From NCBI GenBank assembly GCA_963995525.1, contig OZ023217.1, positions 23,232,081-23,296,080 of the forward strand: a DNA stretch of 64,000 nt, written 5' to 3'. Positions 35,245 through 44,797 of the stretch are shown in pieces. The stretch comes from Escarpia spicata (taxonomy: Eukaryota > Annelida > Polychaeta > Sabellida > Siboglinidae). The notes below the pieces were generated by a model. The model had not been told where the DNA came from. It made no database searches and saw only the letters and a program-made list of their open reading frames with translations. Both the position numbers and the translations under genes were made by a program. Within the stretch, counting starts at the first letter, position 1; every line of letters starts with the position of its first letter.

Positions 35245-35395
35245 CACACCAACCAACTAGTCGGCGTTAAAACCATGGGCCGACGCCACTCGGTTGGTCT
35301 TCGCCGGATTTTAGCCCGACGGTCGGCCTTATTCCGCCGATTAACGCCGATTCAAATTTTGAATCGCCGGTCGGCGTAGTTGGCGTAGTCGGCGC
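35245..35395. repeat. Self-complementary GC-rich segment, possible small MITE
   Basis: The left end 'ccaactagtcggcg' is roughly complementary to 'cgccggtcggcgtagttgg' at the right end. The middle has several 'gccgac/gtcggc' pairs and a 17-bp palindrome, gattcaaattttgaatc. Confidence 0.55.
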
Positions 35396-35399
35396 AAAT

Positions 35400-35780
35400 A
35401 AATAATCAAAAAGGACATACATCCTACGAACCAGTCGTGGTGCTAGAAGATTCACTTAGCAACTGTACTAGTTTGGAAAATATATGAGCTACTGAAATAT
35501 AAAATTAACAACCCCGAAAGGTGAAGTGGACGTTTCAAGAAAGCACACTGTTACGGAAAGGGCACCTCTTTCATGGGAACAAAAGAAAGAGACTGCTTCG
35601 GCCGAAGACGGGTCATAGATCACCCGGTAACCCGCCGTCATGTACAATGTACGACGTTCTAAATAAGATGTCTACGAGACTACTGAAAGTCAGACCTTGC
35701 GCCCATTCCATGTTCACATGTTGTTACTGTAAGGTGATATCTATAGTGAGCGGCAGTCTAGCGACGTGATTATCAAATTT
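35400..35780. other. Spacer, nothing recognised
   Basis: No family features seen. Confidence 0.4.
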
Positions 35781-35784
35781 GGTT

Positions 35785-37000
35785 GGTCTACTAGTGTTTT
35801 ATATGTATATTCTTCTTGGGTTTGCTTATCCATTTCCGGACGTTGCAGCCTTGATGGATTGTCTATTGACAGCTCTTTCGTTTGCCAGTCTCCCCACTCG
35901 CCACACGTCTGCTCCCATCTATTCCTCTATGTCCTTCCCCATTGTCTCCTAGGTCTTCCTCTGCTTCTTCTGCCTTCCACTTTTCCTTCCATTATTAGTC
36001 TCTCTAGAGACTGATGCCGTTTCACATGGCCGAATAACTTAGTTCCTGTTTCTTTACAAAGTTCAATAAAGTCCCGGCTATAACACCAAGCTCATCTGCG
36101 ATGGATTCGTTAGTTCTACGTTCAGACCACGAAACTCGTAATATCTTTCTATAACACTTGTTTTCAAATGCATGTATACGTTTAGTAATGTTCTTATTAA
36201 GAGTCCAGGTTTCGCATCCATATGTAGCCGTTAGAAATATGCAGATTCGGATAATTCGTAGTTTCATATCTTTGATAATTGCTTTCCACAGCTTCTTCAT
36301 CTCCGTAAACTTTTTACTCGCCATTGCCAACCTCCGCTTGATCTCTTTCGTCCCATCTCCATCCGCTTCTATCAGTGACCCCAGATATTCAAAAATGTCC
36401 ACTAGTTCAATTTCCTCGCCATCTACTGTGACTTCTGATGGTTCTTCACATCCATAATCTTAGTCTTCTTTACGTTTAGTTTCAATCCTTTCATCTCGCT
36501 GTGCTCTTTAACAGTAGTTATCAGTTTATCCAATCCTTCTTTTGTATCGAATATTAACGCTGTGTCCTCGGCATATCTCAATTCATATATCTCCTGTCCA
36601 TTCACTTTCAATCCATTAAAAAACTTGATTCTCGTGTCTGTCTCGACTTCTCTCATGACATTCTCTGCGTATAGACTGAATAGGTGTGGGGGGGGGGGGG
36701 GACAAAATGCACCCCTTTGCCGACTGGGAACCAATCTGTGGTACCACACTCTAAACTCACTGCAGACTGCTGTCCAACATATAAATTTTGGATAAGTGAT
36801 GTAATTTTCTGGTCAAATCCCATGCGTATCAAGGTTTTCCAGAATTGTTGATGACTAACATTATCAAAAGCTTTTGAATAATCTATGAAAAAGATCCTAA
36901 GGTCATGGTTGAATTCTCTGCATTTCTAATTTACCTCTTCAGGATTCCCACAGGATGCATCAATGTTGATATTACCCAATCATACAATCCTACCCTTCAG
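35785..37000 (-). pseudogene. LINE reverse transcriptase, C-terminal half
   Basis: Minus-strand frames in order: 'FFIDYSKAFDNVSHQQFW' (RT motif A region) near 36,850-36,900; then 'LFSLYAENVMREVE'; then 'ELRYAEDTALIFD' near 36,560, the YADD catalytic box with the first Asp changed to Glu. 'EYLGSLIEADGDGTKEIKRR', 'GCETWTLNKNITKRIHAFE' and 'SWSERRTNESIADELG' come next, and 'LFGHVKRHQSLERL' closes the C-terminal tail near 36,020. A poly-G run at 36,690-36,702 breaks the frame. The altered catalytic box shows it is dead. Confidence 0.88.
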
Positions 37001-37430
37001 GGTGTTTATCTTGGACAATGAGTTTCGTAGATTCTCAAAATAATCAGCGTTATTCTTGTATGATGGGCAACAAAATGAAGCTACAAGAACTGATTTACAG
37101 CCTCCAGATAGGAGTATTATACCCGGAGGGTGTTTAGTGTGGCTACGCGGGGATACAGGTTTGACAGTTAATACAAAGAAGACAACAAATTGCAATTTGA
37201 CGACATTGCCCGACCGCATCGTGACATTTACAATTCCAGCGTGCTCTCGGTCTACGTAAATCGTCATTTTTTTTAAAGTAGCTGTTATATAGTGCAGCAT
37301 CACCAAAGGGTACAGTGGTGAGTGTAGACGCCACACTGTGCTGACGGACTAACAACCTAAGAGGTATCTTTGACTTCCTGATAGTCAAGGACTGATTTTC
37401 GTCAGCAGCGATTTAAAATTTACTGTGCAG
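37001..37430 (-). pseudogene. Possible upstream LINE coding remnant
   Basis: Minus-strand frames contain 'LVASFCCPSYKNNADYF' and 'GRIVWLGNINIDAS', which look like the GDFN part of a LINE endonuclease. The segment 37,270-37,430 also resembles the 'LARQH.ASS' part of repeat R1. The relation between the two is unclear. Confidence 0.45.
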
Positions 37431-37540
37431 AAACGGTAAGAGCTGTTAGTAATATTAAAAATACGGTAGTGGTCGTTGTTGTGGTATTGCTATTGGTAGT
37501 TTTAGTCGTAGTCGTAGCCATGTTTTTATGGTAGCGGCAT

Positions 37541-38275
37541 AGACGCAGTGACAGTGACAATGACAGTGGCAGTGGCAGTGGCAGTGGCAGTGGCAGTGGC
37601 TGAGGCAGTGACAGTGGCAGTGGCAGTGACAGTGGCTGAGGCAGTGACAGTGGCAGTGGCAGTGGCAGTGACAGTGGCAGTGGCAGTGACAGTGGCTGAG
37701 GCAGTGACAGTGGCAGTGGCAGGGGCAGTGGCAGTGACATTTGCAATGATAGTGGCAGTGACAGAGACAATGGCAGTTACAGTGGCAATGACATATACAA
37801 TGGCACTGACAGTGGCAGTGACAGTGGCAGTGACAGAGACAGTGGCATTGGCAGTGGCAATGATAGTGACAGTGTCAGTGTCAGTGATAGTGGCATTAAC
37901 AGTGATAGTGGCAGTGGCAGTGGCAGTGGCAGTGGCAGTGGCAGTGACAGTTACACTTGCAGTGGCAGTGACAATGACAGTGGCAATGGCAGTGGCAGTG
38001 ACAGTGGTGGTGGCAATGACAGAGACAGTGACAGAGACAGTGGTAGTGGCAATGGCAGTGACAGTGTCAGTGACAGTGGCAGTGCCAGTGGCAGTGACAG
38101 TAGCAGTGACATTGTTAGTAGCAGTAACAGTGGCAGTGACAGTCGCAGTGACAGTGACAGTGACAGTGACAGTGACAGTGACAGTGACAGTGACATTGGC
38201 AGTAATAGTGCCAGTGACAGTGTCAGTAACAATGCCAGTGACAGTGGCAGTGGCAGTGGCACTGTCAATGTCAAT
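37541..38275 (+). repeat. Hexanucleotide (CAGTGG/CAGTGA)n array, ~735 bp
   Basis: Degenerate six-base units, mostly cagtgg and cagtga with single-base variants. Because the unit is two codons, one frame stays open (Val-Ala/Val-Thr) and the opposite strand gives Leu-Ser/Leu-Pro. Neither is likely to be a protein. The array ends about 650 bp before the GPCR start codon. Confidence 0.95.
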
Positions 38276-38289
38276 GCAGTGTCAGCAAC

Positions 38290-38926
38290 ATACTGTTTAT
38301 GTCAACTTTCAAATCAAATGTCGCTATCATACAGCGCTAGTCTTTTGCCAGAGGGCGGCAATCCATCAGATGGCGCCACCGTTCCTGACCTACTAATAGC
38401 CCACATGACAGCTTGTTACGGTTATTTCGCAATATAATAGGATTACGCTAGGATTCCAAAGGTACGGAATCGGCATAGGGAGAGGGAAATTCCTCTATAG
38501 AGACGTCACGTGTGGAATTTATTTCGCTTGAAAAACGCATCCGTCGATGTACATTTGGAATCACCTCGATTAATGACCATTATAGGGACCATATCCATGT
38601 TTTAGATACATACCATAACCGCCATTTCCGTACATATAGAACCCTAGCTTTATGCTGTGTAAAACTAATTCAATGTGTATGAAATTATGATGATGTTGAT
38701 ATGGTTTATACAACAATAAAGCTGTAAAAACTAGTGCTACAAAATAAAATACGTAAGTACATTGTGTAGGTACGATACATAATTACCATTATGATATATC
38801 ATTACATCTAACATAAATATTACATAAAACAATTAATGGAACTGGCCTATTTCTGATTACATATTCTTAAATGATTCGGTGACGTTTCACGCTGATCCAA
38901 AGTAACTTTTTTTTTTTGAAACAAGA
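38290..38926 (+). other. 5' flank of the GPCR gene
   Basis: The region from the hexamer array to the ATG should hold the promoter and 5' UTR. No convincing TATA box or initiator could be picked by eye. A poly-T run (38,908-38,917) lies just before the start. Confidence 0.4.
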
Positions 38927-39182
38927 ATGGCGGCCACAAAATACACAACGCTCGCTATGGACTGGACAAGTAGTGCACTTGTTGATATGACCACCTTCAA
39001 CAGCAGTTATGGGATACCATCGCCTGTCGACCGTAAATACAAACCTGACACGGCGATGATAGTCCTGCTCATAACGACCGGCATCATTGGTCTCTTCCTC
39101 AACATTGCTGCCCTGGCCGTTCTCCTGCAGAAGAAGAACAGACAGACCACTACCAACCACTACCTGGTGATGCTAGCAGTCG
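38927..39182 (+). CDS. Class A GPCR, exon 1 (N-terminus, TM1, start of TM2)
   Basis: The ATG at 38,927 has A at -3 and G at +4, a good context. The exon encodes residues 1-85 plus the first base of codon 86. The N-terminus (about 40 residues) is extracellular, with an N-glycosylation site at N25 (NSS) and no cleavable signal. TM1 spans about residues 42-67 with the conserved Asn at N59 (LFLN). The exon ends in '..HYLVMLAV', the start of TM2, at a donor GTGAGT (39,183). Splicing to 41,381 gives 'LAVGD', matching the family's LAxAD motif of TM2. Intron 1 (2,198 bp) carries a LINE fragment. The specific ligand class cannot be told from this exon. Confidence 0.92.
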
Positions 39183-39559
39183 GTGAGTTATTATCTGTTG
39201 ATATGTTCACGTCGCCTACCATACCCAGCTTAGAATGTGACGTCAAATTTATGTCGCAGATACGTCATCTGTTCCGTAACAATTGATATCGTGAGGTCAC
39301 ATTCACGTGGCAAGTGAGTATGGTAAGATGCAGATACGTAATTGTCACTTCGCAACGCGACGTAGCAAAATGACTCACAGTGACGTGTTTGCGATTTCAT
39401 GTATTTTTCACGTCATTACGTTACGTATCAGCGACGCAGATCTTGCATCGTTTCAGATAGATACTTACTTAGGTTACTGCGTCCGTAGATGCATGAGGCA
39501 ATCAAAGCACTCCTCTCAGATCTGTTGTTTGTTAGAGTTTGTCGTCACTCCATCATTTG
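39183..39559. other. Start of GPCR intron 1
   Basis: Unique-looking intron sequence with several 'acgtca/tgacgt' phrases. No exon was recognised. Confidence 0.45.
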
Positions 39560-40916
39560 TTGACCAGCTATTGGTCGCGATCAACTGTCTGACGCCAATT
39601 CATTCTTGGTCGTTCTCTCTTTCTTTGGCTAGCTGGTGTCACCACAATGCTTGTTGGGTAGGCATGGTAGTTGGGAGCCTCATGACATGTCCGAGCCAAC
39701 GCATTCGTCTTCTAGACATTGTGGATGATGCCATAAATTGTTTTGACCGTATCCGGACATCTAGATTCGTCACATGGTTGGTCTCGTGAATGCCCAGGAT
39801 CTTTTAATCTCATTTAGTGTCGAATGCGTCAATTTTGTTTTCTTGGCTTATTTGTTGTTGTCATGATTCGCATCCATGCAGGAGGGTTGTTATAACGTTC
39901 GAGTTATAGAAACGGAGTTTAGATCTCAAGGTAAATTTCTTGTTGTTTCAAATCTTCCTCAGCTGGGTGAAGGCTGCTAACGCTTTCCCCACTCTGCAGT
40001 TTAGTTCGTGATCGATGATTCCTTCGTTGTTAATGGAGCTGCCAAGGTAGGTGAAGTTTTCAACTGTTTCTACTTTGTTCTGGTTGATCAAAACATCTGG
40101 GGGTTTGATACTCCCCTGTCATCATGTTTGTTGTCTTCAATTCACTGATTATGATTCCCAGACCGTCTGCGTATCTGCTGACTGATTCCATGAGACGCTG
40201 CAGGCCCTGGGTGGTGTCTTAGAGGGTGGCAATGCCATCAGCAAAGTCCAGGTCTGATAATCGCTCCTCCTTAACCCACACAATCCCGTCTGGTTGCCAG
40301 TCGCATGACCCAGGCGATGGCCACGGCAAGGAGAAGGGGGGGGGGGGGGGTGCAGCCTTGTCTGACACCAGTCACCACATCGAACCAGTCGCTGTAGCCA
40401 TCTTCTGTTTTTACACAACATCTCGAGTTACCATATATCTTCTCAAATGCTATTACAATCTTTCGTGGGATTCCGTATGTGATTAAGATTTTTCACATGG
40501 AGGGTTTGTGAATGCTGTCGAATGCTCTGGTGAAGTCTATAAAAATGATTGCGAGGGGTAATTGGTACTCTTGACTTTTTTATACTGCGTCTGAGTGTGT
40601 ATATTTGCTCAGCACAAGAGCGTTTTGGCCTAAAGCCTGCTTGTTCCTCACGCAGTTCGCCATCTACCACATCTTGCATTCGGTTCAATATCATCCGGCA
40701 GTACACTTTCCCTGGTATTGACAGCAATGTCACACCTCTCCAGTTGTCACATTCAGTTAAATTTTCTATCTTGGGGATACAAACAACAACACCGTCTTTC
40801 CAGGTGATAGATATGCTTATACACAAATCATTTGTAAGAAAAAACCTTACAACTGAGAAAGTAAATCGTTCTGAATGCATGTAGAGGAATGTTCTTGGAA
40901 GGACGTCAGCACTCAA
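39560..40916 (-). pseudogene. LINE reverse transcriptase fragment in GPCR intron 1
   Basis: Minus-strand frames from 40,916 down: 'CDNWRGVTLLSIPGKVYC', 'EEQAGFRPKRSCAEQIYTL', and an 'IIFIDFTRAFDSI' motif A in a shifted frame near 40,520-40,560. The catalytic YADD region near 40,245 reads 'FADG', so the second Asp is lost. A C-terminal 'RRMRWLGHVMRLP' tail is near 39,660-39,690. A poly-G tract (40,336-40,349) and many stops break it. It is the same LINE type as the endonuclease at 2.96-4.0 kb. It lies antisense to the GPCR. Confidence 0.88.
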
Positions 40917-41276
40917 CCAGAGTTGAAGTCGAGGTTTATAGTATCGGAGTCCATGAACCTGATGTCCTTACTAAAGGAGTTATAGCGAAATGCATGATCT
41001 TAGCGAACATGTTTTGAACCATTCCAGATTAATGAATAGTACAGCTTGGCGGGTGTGTGAAAACATATAATTACACAATATAGATGAACATATGAATGGA
41101 TGCAGGACAATTGTTTATGAACAAGGTGCATTGGAGAACTCAGTGATAATGTTTGGCGCATTTTTTTTTATACGGTTTTGTATGTAAAATTTGTCAGTAA
41201 ATAAATGTCTCCAACGTAAGCTCATAAATTTAAGCATGAAGGGTTTTACTAATTAACAATCAACTCAATGCCAATG
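40917..41276. other. GPCR intron 1, 3' part
   Basis: AT-rich, with no recognised feature before the GT-rich run. Confidence 0.4.
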
Positions 41277-41345
41277 AGTGTGTGTGTGTGTTTGCGTGTG
41301 TGTGTGCGTTCGTGTGTGTGTGCGCATGCGTGTGTGTGTGTGTCT
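41277..41345. repeat. (GT)n-rich microsatellite beside GPCR exon 2
   Basis: An interrupted GT run ends about 35 bp before the exon 2 acceptor. It gives a false N-terminal Cys/Val extension to exon 2. Confidence 0.95.
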
Positions 41346-41380
41346 GCGGTTTATTGTGAAATACATTTGTTACTTTTCAG

Positions 41381-41664
41381 GCGACATCTTGATGTGTACT
41401 ATCGTCATACCACTTAGAGTGATGAGAGAGCACAACGTTGTGTCGTGGACTGCGGCAAGTTGTAGGGTTTATGGCGTTATCCGCTATGCGCCTTTGTTCG
41501 TCAGCACGAACACCATCGTCCTCATTGCTATCGAGCGATGTGTTGCCGTTGTGTTTTCGGCAAAGTTCGCTGCGTTTGCGTCTCCGCGTAACGTGAAGAT
41601 ACAGCTGGGTCTGGTCTGGTTGCTGGCTCTCGTACTGTTGATCTTTCCGATGTACACAATCAAG
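41381..41664 (+). CDS. Class A GPCR, exon 2 (TM2-TM4)
   Basis: The acceptor 'tgttacttttcag' ends at 41,380. The 284-nt exon completes codon 86 (G) and encodes up to residue 180, ending in phase 0 at the donor GTAAAC (41,665). It contains D87 of TM2 (GDIL); C113 at the top of TM3 (ASCRVYG), the cysteine that pairs with extracellular loop 2; and at the end of TM3 'IAIERCVAV', so the DRY motif is ERC at residues 137-139. W165 of TM4 (LVWLLAL) is present. Short basic stretches lie in intracellular loop 2. All marks fit an amine- or peptide-type rhodopsin-like receptor. I cannot name a subfamily. Confidence 0.95.
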
Positions 41665-42026
41665 GTAAACAAGCTCCTTAATGCAATTAGATACGTTGTT
41701 GAGACACAAAAAGCCCAGGTCGAGTATTCATATGCATTGTTTAAGATTTAAATGTGTAAATAGTAAATAATCAAACAATCAGACATATGTTATGGTAGTG
41801 ACATGAAAAACATTGTTTGTGAATGCTTATCTTGCCTTAGGCGTTAAGCTTCTCACATACATGCAACATGCATATTATATACATATATATGGGGCCACAT
41901 TACCAAGCATGCATTCAAACAGGCATTCATGTACACAAAAATATGCATCGTGGATACATGGATACATGCATACGTGCATAAGTGCATACATGCATACGTC
42001 CACTCGTGCATGCGAGGTCCATCTAG
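41665..42026. other. Start of GPCR intron 2
   Basis: AT-rich; from 41,860 to 42,010 it is dominated by 'atgcata/tgcatac' phrases. No exon seen. Confidence 0.45.
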
Positions 42027-42420
42027 ACACCGTCTTTTCCTTTTTCGTTTTGAAATTAGCAAACCAAAAAGAAAACAATGTTCGTTTTTCGTTTTCATAT
42101 TTGAAGTAGTAAAAACGAAAAACAAATACAATATAATATTCGCGGTATTTCCAATACATGTTAGAACAACTAAATAACGATAATACAAACAGTTTTTCGT
42201 TTTCACTGCATGAGAACGAAAATCGAAATACGACTGCAGCGCCACTCGCTCGTTTTTCGTTTTTGCATGTAGGAAGCGTCAGCTGCATTATCGCTTCGGC
42301 TAAATAACAAAAGTTGGTGGCTTCGGCGAGACAATTCGGTCGCACTGGCGGCATTTTGTAAACACATTCGCTGAAATTCCGTCGTCGCCGAAATTGCATC
42401 GTTGCTGAGCGCGACAAGTA
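42027..42420 (+). repeat. Inverted partner of 54,290-54,708 (dispersed repeat)
   Basis: 'tcttt.c.ttttcgttttgaaatt', 'ttcatatttgaagta', 'ttttcgttttcactgcatg' and 'cgataatgcag' type blocks match the reverse complement of the right copy. It contains many 'tttttcgttt' phrases. A minus-strand frame spans it, but the copies do not keep it. Confidence 0.85.
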
Positions 42421-42664
42421 TGGGCGAATATTAGTTTCCGTGGTAAAGTTCTTGATTAATTATTAGGTTTAGCAGAAATACATAACATCTAATGTTTGCG
42501 GTTGAACTCTTATGTGAAAGTGCTTCAAAATCTAAATAATAGTAAATCATATTTGAACGCAAAAATTTATATTTTTGAAAACATACTCAAATTAAACGTT
42601 GCGTTCTGAGATCGCCCATATTTTAAATTAAATAAAACTGTTCAGTGAATGACCATATCCCATT

Positions 42665-42666
<2 letters not shown>

Positions 42667-42710
<44 letters not shown>
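42667..42710. repeat. (TA)n simple repeat
   Basis: Pure TA run in GPCR intron 2. Confidence 0.97.
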
Positions 42711-42713
<3 letters not shown>

Positions 42714-42719
42714 TGTATG

Positions 42720-43130
42720 CGCCCCTGACACATACACCCTCCTATGCAAAGTTACAATGCATGACGAGCGTAGATTGAAATAGGCCAACTTATTGACATT
42801 TAGTTTTATTCATTTACATACATCATGTAAACGACAACATAGTTACATCAATACACATTCAGAGCAAGTATGCCGGCCCCAATGGTATTGCTAACCAAAC
42901 AAGTCCTATACGTATTACCAACCACCAGTACTAACTATCTCACGACACTATATTTACAAATGACACCGTATCGGTGGGGGTCACTCCGCCACCAGGTCAC
43001 CTGAAATCAAATGTGACCGACCCTCACCAACCAAACGCATCAAAAACACCAGCCTCGTTAGAGAGAGTGGTGTCATGAAAACAACTCCACCACTGCTGGA
43101 GTGTAGCCAATAAACTGATTTCGCATATGT
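42720..43130. other. Possible 3' terminal region of the DIRS element
   Basis: No coding signal. It lies downstream of the recombinase gene of the minus-strand element and may include its terminal repeats. I could not find their partners. Confidence 0.35.
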
Positions 43131-43137
43131 AAGCTAA

Positions 43138-43515
43138 GTAAGATACCACTGCTGTCTCCGTCACTGTCAGAGACCTGGATATATATTTTAACATTACCAC
43201 CTAGATAAGATACCGCTGCTGTCTCCGCCCCTGTCATAGACCTGGGTATATATTTTAACACTATCATCTAGATAAGATACCACTGCCGACTCCGCCACTC
43301 TCAGAGATCTGGGTATATATTTTAACACTATCATCTAGATAAGATACCACTGCTGTCGCCGCCACTGTCAGAGACCTGGGTATATATTTTAACACTATCA
43401 TCTAGATAAAATACCGCTGCTTTTTCCGCCACTCTCAGAGACCTGGGTATATCTTTAACACTACCACATAGCTAAGATACCGCTGCTTTCTCCGCCACTG
43501 TCAGAAACATGGATA
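43138..43515. repeat. 67-bp minisatellite, ~5.6 copies
   Basis: The unit runs from 'taagataccgctgctgtctc' to 'taacactatcatctaga'. Units start near 43,138, 43,205, 43,271, 43,338, 43,404 and 43,470. It overlaps the end of the recombinase frame of the DIRS-like element. Confidence 0.93.
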
Positions 43516-43730
43516 TATCCCTATTGCTACCCTCTAGAAACACTGCACCATCTATAGATCTGCCCCTAACTAATCACGCTATCCTAATATATTTCCTGAA
43601 TGCGTCCGATGCCCACCAACCCGCTACTCTAATCTGTGCATCCGACTCACCCCTTAATGTTGCTGATGTTGCAGCACCTATCCGGAAGCTATGCCCCTTA
43701 AAACATTACTGCTAAGACCGTAACATTCAA
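43509..43730 (-). pseudogene. Tyrosine recombinase C-terminus of a DIRS-like element
   Basis: On the minus strand a frame from about 43,705 reads 'KGHSFRIGAATSA', the H-x-x-R box of tyrosine recombinases. About 20 residues on comes 'AGWWASDAFRKYIRIA', with the W-x-S..F..Y block that holds the nucleophilic tyrosine. This is the C-terminus of the recombinase of DIRS/Ngaro retrotransposons, which integrate by recombination and not by an integrase. The N-terminal part is missing or garbled between 43,730 and 43,929. Confidence 0.85.
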
Positions 43731-43739
43731 GCAGACTCT

Positions 43740-44297
43740 TTAGCGTAGAATAAAATTATCTGCGCAACATATGCGTCCCATCCATATATGCCAATAACGG
43801 GGCCTGTACTGTTCCCCTAGCCTGCTGAGATTCACTAAACCACCTAGCTTGGTGAGTTGATGTGCCTGGTACACATCCTCCATTAAACTGCAATGACTGC
43901 GGGCCCCGTCTACCACTGTGTAGTCTGTCTAAAAGAGAGTTATCAGTTCCCCATTTACCGTGACATCCTGAAACTGCAGACAACCCTGCACCGTCCTATG
44001 AATTATTGCATACTGCATTGTAGCTAATTCGGTTGGTATGTAATCATTCACTGAAGACCCTTCTGGGTATGAAAGGTTATGAATCATGCGAAACTCTCCC
44101 GGCAATGTCTTAGGCACAACCCCGACAGGTGATACTCGGAATGCAGGATCAGTCGGTGGAACACCAAAGGGGCCCAAGATCCATTGCAATGACGTTTCTT
44201 TCTTTAACTTATCATCTATCACAACGGGGAACTCAAACGCGGATTTCATGTTTACTACCTTGTTAGTTATTTTTCTTGCACCGTAATTCCTAAGCAA
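43740..44297 (-). pseudogene. DIRS-like reverse transcriptase fragment
   Basis: A 122-codon minus-strand frame (44,297-43,929) contains 'LGPFGVPPTDPAFRVSPVG' and then 'VVPKTLPGEFRMIHNLSYP' and 'EGSSVNDYIP'. This is the characteristic RT fingers region of DIRS-like elements (SPLGVVPKK..GEFRLIH.LSYP). The palm with the catalytic aspartates and RNase H are not present, so most of this ORF has been deleted before the recombinase remnant. Confidence 0.85.
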
Positions 44298-44463
44298 CCT
44301 ATTCCAACCCCTACCATGAAACCGTTAACCAGATATTTACTCGTCACATCATCAAACCCTTGTAACACATGTTTTAGTATTGTAGGCGACACCGGCGAAG
44401 GCACGACTCGTTTATGGCATGAGCCCCTTACGCTGGTTTGTGATTGGTCTACGTTTGTTCTAT

Positions 44464-44777
44464 GTAGCACACTTGACCCCTGGATGCCATCCCCCGCACC
44501 ACTTGACCCCTGGATGCCATCCCCCGCACCACTTGACCCCTGGATGCCATCCTCCGCACCACTTGACCCCTGGATGCCACCCCCCGCACCACTTGACCCC
44601 TGGATGCCATCCCCGCACCACTTGACCCCTGGATGCCATCCCCCGCACCACTTGACCCCTGGATGCCATCCCCCGCACCACTTGACCCCTGGATGCCATC
44701 CCCCGCACCACTTGACCCCTGGATGCCATCCCCCGCACCACTTGACCCCTGGATGCCATCCCCCGCACCACTTGCAC
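44464..44777. repeat. 30-bp minisatellite, ~10 copies, inside the DIRS-like element
   Basis: Unit 'acttgacccctggatgccat' + 'cccccgcacc', with one 29-bp unit near 44,605. It lies between the gag remnant and the RT fragment on the minus strand. Long Val-Val-Arg-Gly-type frames on the minus strand are repeat products. Confidence 0.95.
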
Positions 44778-44797
44778 AGAGTCTGTATTTACAGGGA

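Noticed and set aside
37548..38396. 282-codon Val/Ala/Thr-rich frame upstream of the GPCR
   Set aside because: A six-base repeat read in phase. The opposite strand is equally open, and there is no start context or domain.
41875..42417. 180-codon minus-strand frame as a gene
   Set aside because: It lies in a dispersed repeat whose inverted partner at 54.3 kb does not keep the frame.
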